DNA of 10,897 bases from JAFGPS01 sp964570855 (lineage in GTDB: Bacteria; Planctomycetota; Phycisphaerae; Sedimentisphaerales; Anaerobacaceae), in the NCBI GenBank assembly GCA_964570855.1, contig CAZMZR010000102.1:1-10897 (forward strand), read 5' to 3'. The translations under genes and the position numbers were made by a program. Positions 7,009 through 10,897 of this stretch are shown here, piece by piece. The number at the start of each line of letters is the position of its first letter. The first letter of the stretch is position 1. The notes beneath the pieces were generated by a model. That model was not told where the DNA came from. It was given only the letters and a program-made list of their open reading frames with translations, and ran no database searches.

Positions 7009-8085
7009 TTAGTAACAGGATTCCGGTGGCTCAAGATTGCATTCCAGCCAGTTTTCAATAATTAGAGTAATGTCCTCGCAATTAACTTTACAATCGCCGT
7101 TCAAGTCTCCGATGATTGGATTCGTACAGGTCTTGGAGCGCAAAGCGAGATTGTGACATTCGCCGGCCGAAATAGTGACAAAGCCATCACCGGCGGGTAC
7201 ATCGCACTGGCCGTCCGAGTTATAGCCCCATGCTGCAAGCGAGCCATCGGACCTTAAAGCAAGATTGTGGTTCGGGCCGGCTGCTATGGCAATAAAATCG
7301 TTACCTTCGGGCAATTCGAAAGAGCTGAAAGGCTCCCTGAAAAGAAATGTTTCAGATGCGTTTCTCGCTGAGACTTTATAATATCCGCTTCCGAAGATAT
7401 CTTTATAGGAATTTCTGCCCCACTCTACAAGCGAGCCGTCCGACCTGATGGCAAGGCTGTGCCATACACCGGCCGCGATGGCGATATAAGTTCCCGAAGG
7501 AACATCCAACTGGCCATAGCTATTATTTCCCCATGCGACTATCGTGCCATCGGATTTAAGGGCAAGACTGTGATGCGTACCTGCTGCGGCTTTAATATAT
7601 TTGTTACCGGCCGGTACGTCGCACTGACCGTGGTTATTCCCGCCCCACGCTGCAAGCGAGCCGTCGGACCTTATGGCAATGTTGTGGTATGAGCCGGCTG
7701 CGATGTAAACAAAGTCGTTACCGGCCGGAACGTCGCACTGGCCGTAATAGTTATAACCCCAGGCTACAAGTGAGCCATCGGATTTAAGTGCGAGGTTGTG
7801 AAGGTCTCCCGATGCAATACTGATAGAATCGTTACCAGCAGGTGCATTGCAAAGACTATAATCATTGTAGTGCCATGCTATTAAAGAACCATCGGACCTT
7901 AGGGCGAGGTTATGATATGCTCCGGTTGCGATAGCGACAAAGTCGTTACCATCCGGAATGTTGCGTTGGCCGTAATTGTTTCGACCCCACGCTTCAAGAT
8001 ATTCGGCGAAAGCCGATTCGCAGGCACAGAAGGTAATTGTAAAGAAAAGCATTATTGCCGATACAAATATTGTTTTGCCGTTCAT
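7009..8085 (-). CDS. Secreted RCC1-repeat (beta-propeller) protein with dockerin-like C-terminus
   Basis: The 358-residue product has a signal peptide (residues 1-27, cleavage after AFA; a weak lipobox-like FCAC at 19-22 is an alternative). Seven RCC1-type units of about 38 residues follow (residues 28-317, nt 8004-7135), each with AWG.N..GQ, VPAGN, IAAG..H.LALRSDGS elements. Seven units suggest a closed seven-bladed propeller, as in RCC1 and BLIP-II. Unit 6 is 64 residues because of an insertion. Residues 327-338 form a calcium loop of the DxNxDxxxxxxD type, as in type I dockerins but only one copy, followed by NWLEC and a Cys-containing tail. This tail style is common in planctomycete secreted proteins. 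The start is ATG 8085: AAAGGAGA lies 6 nt upstream, while the GTG at 8091 sits directly against that site. A protein-binding or adhesive role is inferred. Confidence 0.88.
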   Translation of the reverse strand: MNGKTIFVSAIMLFFTITFCACESAFAEYLEAWGRNNYGQRNIPDGNDFVAIATGAYHNLALRSDGSLIAWHYNDYSLCNAPAGNDSISIASGDLHNLALKSDGSLVAWGYNYYGQCDVPAGNDFVYIAAGSYHNIAIRSDGSLAAWGGNNHGQCDVPAGNKYIKAAAGTHHSLALKSDGTIVAWGNNSYGQLDVPSGTYIAIAAGVWHSLAIRSDGSLVEWGRNSYKDIFGSGYYKVSARNASETFLFREPFSSFELPEGNDFIAIAAGPNHNLALRSDGSLAAWGYNSDGQCDVPAGDGFVTISAGECHNLALRSKTCTNPIIGDLNGDCKVNCEDITLIIENWLECNLEPPESCY

Positions 8086-8091
8086 CTTCAC

Positions 8092-8099
8092 TCTCCTTT
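8092..8099 (-). promoter_or_regulatory. Strong ribosome binding site deciding the RCC1-protein start
   Basis: Read on the minus strand this is AAAGGAGA, with GGAG 7 nt from the ATG at 8085 but only 1 nt from the GTG at 8091. The spacing rules out the GTG as the normal start. Confidence 0.75.
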
Positions 8100-8135
8100 A
8101 AAAAGGTTATCGATTTTTCAGGTGCGCATATGTTT

Positions 8136-8189
8136 TCAGTTAAAAGTGCAATAGACTTCGGTGGAAATTAAGCCAGCAGATGTGCACAT
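8136..8189 (-). CDS. Candidate 17-codon leader ORF upstream of the RCC1-repeat gene
   Basis: An ATG at 8189 opens a 17-codon frame (MCTSAGLISTEVYCTFN, stop TGA at 8138-8136). It is preceded by GAGGAGG (plus-strand 8195-8201), a near-perfect ribosome binding site 5 nt before the ATG and stronger than those of most genes in this window. It would lie in the untranslated leader of the RCC1-repeat mRNA, between the predicted promoter and the gene start 50 nt after its stop. It has no signal peptide and no recognisable family. It could be a regulatory leader peptide or a chance site; conservation is unknown. Confidence 0.35.
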   Translation of the reverse strand: MCTSAGLISTEVYCTFN

Positions 8190-8258
8190 TAAAACCTCCT
8201 CTCTTTCACATCTCGTATTGACCGCCGCTTTGATCGAGCCATAATACGATAATACCTT

Positions 8259-8287
8259 ATTCTAACAGGAATTAACGATTCTGTAAA
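8259..8287 (-). promoter_or_regulatory. Sigma70-like promoter of the RCC1-repeat gene
   Basis: On the minus strand TTTACA (8287-8282), a 17-nt spacer and TAGAAT (8264-8259) form a promoter identical in both hexamers and spacing to the one at 5574-5602. Transcription would begin near 8252, leaving a leader of about 165 nt before the ATG at 8085, with the 17-codon ORF inside it. A TATTAT follows 5 nt downstream of the -10 but lacks a matching -35. Confidence 0.55.
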
Positions 8288-8312
8288 GCAAAAAGGAAAT
8301 CCATGTCTCAAT

Positions 8313-8570
8313 TTGGCTTTGATTGGCTTTGTTTTGGGTTAAATTGGCTTTGAATTGGCTTTGTTTTTGCCCCGACAAAATGCCGGCCTTTTCCTATAAT
8401 CTTTTTATTTCAAAGAGCTTACGTAAATTTACCTATTTTAAAATTGGCTTTGTTTTAACCAAGGCAAAGTCTTAGACGAAGCCGGATTGGCTTTGCTTTT
8501 CTTGATTGCTTACTCCATATATTCTATATATTTACTTGTCATAAAAGAGCTTACGCAAAAATTGGCTTTG
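8313..8570 (+). repeat. Cluster of seven same-strand TTGGCTTTG repeats
   Basis: TTGGCTTTG occurs at 8313, 8323, 8344, 8355, 8444, 8487 and 8562 (start positions), always on the plus strand. Six copies are preceded by A, and most are followed by a run of T (ATTGGCTTTGTTTT in the fullest form). The first four are 10, 21 and 11 nt apart, close to multiples of one DNA turn; the later gaps are 89, 43 and 75 nt. No exact copy was noticed elsewhere in the window. The cluster lies upstream of the RCC1-gene promoter and reads against that gene. It may be a set of protein-binding sites or a dispersed genomic repeat; the sequence does not decide. Confidence 0.85.
8412..8559 (+). repeat. Duplicated 16-mer AAAGAGCTTACGYAAA
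   Basis: AAAGAGCTTACGTAAA at 8412-8427 and AAAGAGCTTACGCAAA at 8544-8559 differ at one base. Each is followed downstream by a TTGGCTTTG copy (at 8444 and 8562), so the two motifs form a composite unit present twice with different internal spacing. Confidence 0.7.
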
Positions 8571-8571
8571 T

Positions 8572-8867
8572 TTTCCATTTTTTTCTCCCCCAAGGTAGCA
8601 ACCTTATCTTGAATGGTTATTTGGTGTAATTATATATTGAGCATTTGGAATTTAAAATCTAAGATTTGAGATTTAAGATTGACTTATCATTGCCCCGTCG
8701 TTACTTCATAATTGGTTATTCATTATTCGATATTCGTGATTCCATTCGTAGCTTATTTTATCCAAAAACCGTCTTAATGCAATCAAAATCACTGTTATTA
8801 TCGGAAATTTTTCGAATTTCGTAGTTTGTATATCAAAAGGTGTTTTCTGCCAAACCGGCATTTATTC
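8572..8867. other. AT-rich intergenic stretch without a supported gene
   Basis: No coding frame with a convincing start or composition is visible on either strand. The stretch contains short degenerate repeats: AAATCTAAGATTT (8655-8667) followed by GAGATTTAAGATT, then a run of ATTC-type words near 8719-8748. It also has small AT-rich inverted repeats, for example GAAATT/AATTTC at 8804-8809 and 8815-8820 and AAGGT/ACCTT at 8592-8605. None has the GC stem plus T tract of a standard terminator, although the region is the 3' flank of the MipA-like gene. Confidence 0.6.
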
Positions 8868-9677
8868 TTAGAATTTGTACGTTATTCCTAATAAGAAGGA
8901 TTCTATATAGTCTTCATCAATAATCGGGCTGTTCCTGATCTCATCGTCCAGCCATTCGAAAGAAATCAAACTCATTAAGCTTAGTTTCTCGCTGAGCTTG
9001 TAGTTTACTCTCAGGCCGGACATGAGTCCTGTCGAATCACCCACATTATATGCAGGGCGGCCTGCAATCGCCTCTGATTCACGTACGCCGTAATAATAAT
9101 CGTTTAGTTGACGGCTGCGATAAGCAAGGCCGATGTTAGGAGTTACTGTCAAAGCCGGAATTTTGAAAATATTTCTAAAATCGTAACTGTAATACAACCT
9201 GAGTTCGTATCCTTTATGTTCGTTCAAAATGTCAGCGGCCAAATCAGTTGTTATATTGCCAATAGTGAGGATTCTCGACAATGAACCCCCCATTTCCAGC
9301 GTCCATTGACGGTCATCCATACCTTGCAGGAAACTGCTGTCGTCTTGTTCGTATCCTTCGAAACGAACTTTGGCAAGAGCTTTTATTTGCCAGTATTCAT
9401 CTTCGAATAACGAATAACTCATCATTGGGCCGTAGATTGAGAGTTTGTTTGTTCTGTATAAAAAAAAGGGAATCCCCCGACTTTGGGTATCTATTCCCTT
9501 ATACGGGTCTTTGGTAATAATCACACCGGCCCCGACCGAAAAAATATTACTCGGTCGTGCATAATCGGCTTTGCCTTTTTCTTTGATAAGATTCGCCCTA
9601 ACTATGCCGGATAGTATCGTCAAAAGAGATATCGACGTTAAAATGATATGTTTTTGTTGATTCTTTGGAATAATCAT
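8868..9677 (-). CDS. MipA/OmpV-family outer-membrane beta-barrel protein
   Basis: The 269-residue product has an N-terminal export signal (Lys-containing n-region, hydrophobic ILTSISLLTILSGIVRA, cleavage before NLIKE). Alternating hydrophobic/polar strands follow, as in beta-barrels. Family-like landmarks are VGAGVIITKDPYKG, a central YYSYDF strand, LTVTPNIGLAYRSRQLNDYYYGV and the C-terminal LLGITYKF, which ends in the terminal aromatic of an outer-membrane insertion signal. MipA in E. coli scaffolds murein enzymes, and OmpV-like members are porin-like; which role applies here is unknown. The ATG at 9677 has no clear ribosome binding site, and its upstream region lies within an arm of the inverted repeat at 9685-9738. 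The gene is divergent from the SOUL gene. Confidence 0.85.
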   Translation of the reverse strand: MIIPKNQQKHIILTSISLLTILSGIVRANLIKEKGKADYARPSNIFSVGAGVIITKDPYKGIDTQSRGIPFFLYRTNKLSIYGPMMSYSLFEDEYWQIKALAKVRFEGYEQDDSSFLQGMDDRQWTLEMGGSLSRILTIGNITTDLAADILNEHKGYELRLYYSYDFRNIFKIPALTVTPNIGLAYRSRQLNDYYYGVRESEAIAGRPAYNVGDSTGLMSGLRVNYKLSEKLSLMSLISFEWLDDEIRNSPIIDEDYIESFLLGITYKF

Positions 9678-9684
9678 AAAATGT

Positions 9685-9738
9685 CATTCTATAAGTTTAT
9701 ATTTATCGAGCAAATTAAAAATGTAAACGTATAGAATG
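9685..9738. repeat. 20-bp imperfect inverted repeat between divergent genes
   Basis: Arms 9685-9704 and 9719-9738 match at 18 of 20 positions, with the outer nine bases (CATTCTATA / TATAGAATG) perfect and a 14-nt loop. The left arm ends 7 bp from the ATG of the MipA-like gene, and the right arm ends 53 bp before the SOUL start. Each arm contains TAGAAT reading outward, the same hexamer as the -10 of two other promoters here. It could be an operator, an RNA hairpin in the MipA-like leader, or a remnant of a small element. Confidence 0.75.
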
Positions 9739-9743
9739 TTATA

Positions 9744-9772
9744 TTGGAATATTGATGGATAACTTTTATTAA
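9744..9772 (+). promoter_or_regulatory. Weak promoter candidate for the SOUL gene
   Basis: TTGGAA (9744-9749), 17 nt and TATTAA (9767-9772) match consensus at four of six positions each. A start near 9779 would leave a leader of only about 13 nt before the ATG, consistent with the lack of a ribosome binding site. Confidence 0.3.
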
Positions 9773-9791
9773 GATTTGTTGGTTTTTGAGT

Positions 9792-10418
9792 ATGAATAAA
9801 GTTAAGACAATTCTCTTTTTAGTAATATTACTATCGTCGGTTGTTTTATGCTCATGCGCATCGGTGGGTATAGAGAAGGCCAAATATACGGTTATTGAGC
9901 GTTCGGGAAAGTTCGAGATAAGGCAGTATAAGGCTCAAATTGTTGCTGAGACAATTGTGGACTCTGGTTTTGATGATGCCGGAAATATTGCTTTTAGAAG
10001 GCTTTTTAATTACATTTCAGGTAACAACCGCAGAAAGGAATCCATATCAATGACGGCTCCGGTCAATCAGAGAGCGGGTTCCGAAAAGATTCCTATGACC
10101 GCCCCTGTGAATCAGCGGGAATCTGATAAAAAGTGGATAATTAGCTTTCTGATGCCGTCGAAATATTCGATGGAGACGATTCCCGAACCTTTGGATCCTA
10201 ATGTCACTCTGCGGGAAATTCCCCCTCGTAAGATAGCTGCTCTTCGGTACTCGGGGACATGGAGCAGGAAGCGTTATGAGGCAAATAAATCTCGTCTGGA
10301 GAAATTTATCGCGAATAAGGGATTTGAAGTTGTCGGTGAAGCAATTTTCGCGCGATATGACCCGCCTTACCAGCTCTGGTTTTTGCGGCGAAACGAGGTT
10401 TTAATTCCCGTTGAGTAA
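9792..10418 (+). CDS. SOUL-family haem-binding lipoprotein
   Basis: The 208-residue product begins with a short lipoprotein signal (residues 1-21) with lipobox LCSC, predicting lipidation at Cys22, so it should be membrane-anchored outside the cytoplasm. The remainder matches the SOUL/HBP family: YTVIERSGKFEIRQY near the mature N-terminus, a duplicated MTAPVNQR (residues 87-94 and 102-109), ISFLMPSKYSMETIPEP, the LREIPPRKIAALRYSGTW block and a C-terminal ARYDPPYQLWFLRRNEV. Eukaryotic relatives bind haem; the bacterial role is undefined. The ATG at 9792 is preferred over a TTG at 9786, though neither has a clear ribosome binding site. It is transcribed divergently from the MipA-like gene across 114 bp. 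Confidence 0.9.
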   Translation: MNKVKTILFLVILLSSVVLCSCASVGIEKAKYTVIERSGKFEIRQYKAQIVAETIVDSGFDDAGNIAFRRLFNYISGNNRRKESISMTAPVNQRAGSEKIPMTAPVNQRESDKKWIISFLMPSKYSMETIPEPLDPNVTLREIPPRKIAALRYSGTWSRKRYEANKSRLEKFIANKGFEVVGEAIFARYDPPYQLWFLRRNEVLIPVE

Positions 10419-10553
10419 TTAGCAAGAGAGCCGCAGGCATACTCACTATCTCAAAAGATATGAATACTAATTAAGAAATTGAGATTAAATTAAAAACAAT
10501 TAAAAAGCCCGTTTTTACGCAAATTGTCCTTAACTTGTGACTTGTGTTTCATG

Positions 10554-10573
10554 ATTAGGAGATTGTGCCTAAT
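10554..10573. other. Short inverted repeat in the SOUL / downstream-gene intergenic region
   Basis: ATTAGG (10554-10559) and CCTAAT (10568-10573) form a 6-bp stem with an 8-nt loop just before the stop of the convergent partial gene. There is no adjoining T tract on either strand, so a role as bidirectional terminator is only a possibility. The rest of 10419-10584 is AT-rich with no supported feature. Confidence 0.25.
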
Positions 10574-10584
10574 TCGCTAATTAA

Positions 10585-10897
10585 TTAACCCGTTTTTCCA
10601 AGGCGTTTTTGGTAGTCTTTCATTATTCCCGCCCAGACAGCCAGGTGCAGTAGTCTAAAACCGTTTCGCCAGTTTATATCTTCACTTTTTAGTAAATCCC
10701 GACAGTGTCCTTTGAATAACTGCCCGTTGAATTGGTCTAAATTTTCACCATGCTTTTCGATCAAGCTCTTTAATGTTTTGCTTTCCTTCCAATATTTTTC
10801 ATAATTGCTCCATGAGTTTTGGACCTTATGTGGCTTACCTATCATTTCCAATGTCTTTATTGTTCTTTCCTGGGTTTTTCTTATTGCTCGCTGGGCT
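10585..10897 (-). CDS. Unrecognised protein, C-terminal part, runs off the window
   Basis: The frame is open from the window edge at 10897 to a TAA at 10587-10585, so about 103 C-terminal residues are visible and the true start lies outside. A possible internal TTG start at 10851 is not needed. The segment is rich in Lys and Trp, predicted mostly helical (..SLIEKHGENLDQF.., then RNGFRLLHLAVWAGIMKDY), with no signal peptide or membrane span and no motif I can name. The terminal FRLLHLAVWAGI helix recalls the C-terminal helix of asparagine-synthase-type proteins, but the resemblance is too weak for a call. It converges on the SOUL gene with 166 nt between stops. Confidence 0.55.
   Translation of the reverse strand, partial: AQRAIRKTQERTIKTLEMIGKPHKVQNSWSNYEKYWKESKTLKSLIEKHGENLDQFNGQLFKGHCRDLLKSEDINWRNGFRLLHLAVWAGIMKDYQKRLGKTG

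Noticed and set aside
8303..8353. 16-codon plus-strand frame MSQFGFDWLCFGLNWL with AAGGA 5 nt upstream
   Set aside because: The peptide is simply the translation of the first TTGGCTTTG repeats, and the frame ends within the third copy. The ribosome binding site is modest and may be chance.
8313..8570. CRISPR-like array
   Set aside because: The repeated word is only 9-14 nt, spacing ranges from 10 to 89 nt, there are no spacer-sized uniform units and no cas genes nearby.
8848..8860. TGCC/GGCA hairpin after the MipA-like gene as a terminator
   Set aside because: The stem is 4 bp and is not followed by a T tract on the minus strand.
10506..10597. Repeated word CCCGTTTTT at 10508 and 10589
   Set aside because: It is nine bases, AT/T-run rich, with one copy inside the end of a coding frame and no further shared sequence.

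Overview
The window looks like chromosomal DNA from an anaerobic planctomycete, probably of the class Phycisphaerae and close to Sedimentisphaerales. Three things suggest this. A secreted protein ends in a single dockerin-like calcium loop followed by a cysteine-containing tail (..NWLECNLEPPESCY), a C-terminus I associate with that group. There is a ferredoxin-linked 2-oxoacid oxidoreductase operon. Several products carry signal peptides or outer-membrane features. The lineage is an inference from remembered family features, not from a search.

Layout. (1) 1-2769, plus strand: a compact set of a 5'-truncated PaaK/CapK-type adenylate-forming ligase, a multi-helix UPF0104/LPG-synthase-TM-type membrane protein and a class I SAM methyltransferase. 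The last two overlap by 14 bp. This combination is typical of the edge of a surface glycan or lipid biosynthesis cluster. (2) 5513-2793, minus strand: a four-gene operon encoding a 2-oxoacid:ferredoxin oxidoreductase in the order ferredoxin, alpha, beta, gamma. The alpha subunit most resembles VorB (branched-chain 2-oxoacids). A good promoter lies at 5574-5602 and a 10-bp palindrome sits in the leader. (3) 5786-6994, plus strand: a secreted alpha/beta hydrolase of the acetylxylan-esterase/dienelactone-hydrolase type, with its own promoter. (4) 8085-7009, minus strand: a secreted protein with seven RCC1-like repeats, predicted to form a seven-bladed propeller, and the dockerin-like tail. It is preceded by a leader of about 165 nt that holds a 17-codon ORF with a strong ribosome binding site, driven by a promoter with the same hexamers and spacing as the oxidoreductase operon. 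(5) 8190-8867: a long AT-rich intergenic region containing seven same-strand copies of TTGGCTTTG and a duplicated 16-mer. (6) 9677-8868 (minus) and 9792-10418 (plus): a divergent pair, a MipA/OmpV-type outer-membrane barrel and a SOUL-type haem-binding lipoprotein, separated by a region with a 20-bp imperfect inverted repeat. (7) 10897-10585, minus strand: the C-terminal part of an unrecognised protein that runs off the window.

How the genes fit together. The oxidoreductase would couple 2-oxoacid breakdown to ferredoxin reduction in the cytoplasm. The hydrolase, propeller protein, MipA-like barrel and SOUL lipoprotein are all exported, pointing to an envelope or extracellular polymer role, but nothing in the sequence ties them into one pathway. 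I see no tRNA, rRNA, CRISPR array, transposase or phage gene. No complete novel system stands out. The least explained features are non-coding: the TTGGCTTTG cluster, the leader upstream of the propeller gene, and the inverted repeat between the MipA-like and SOUL genes.
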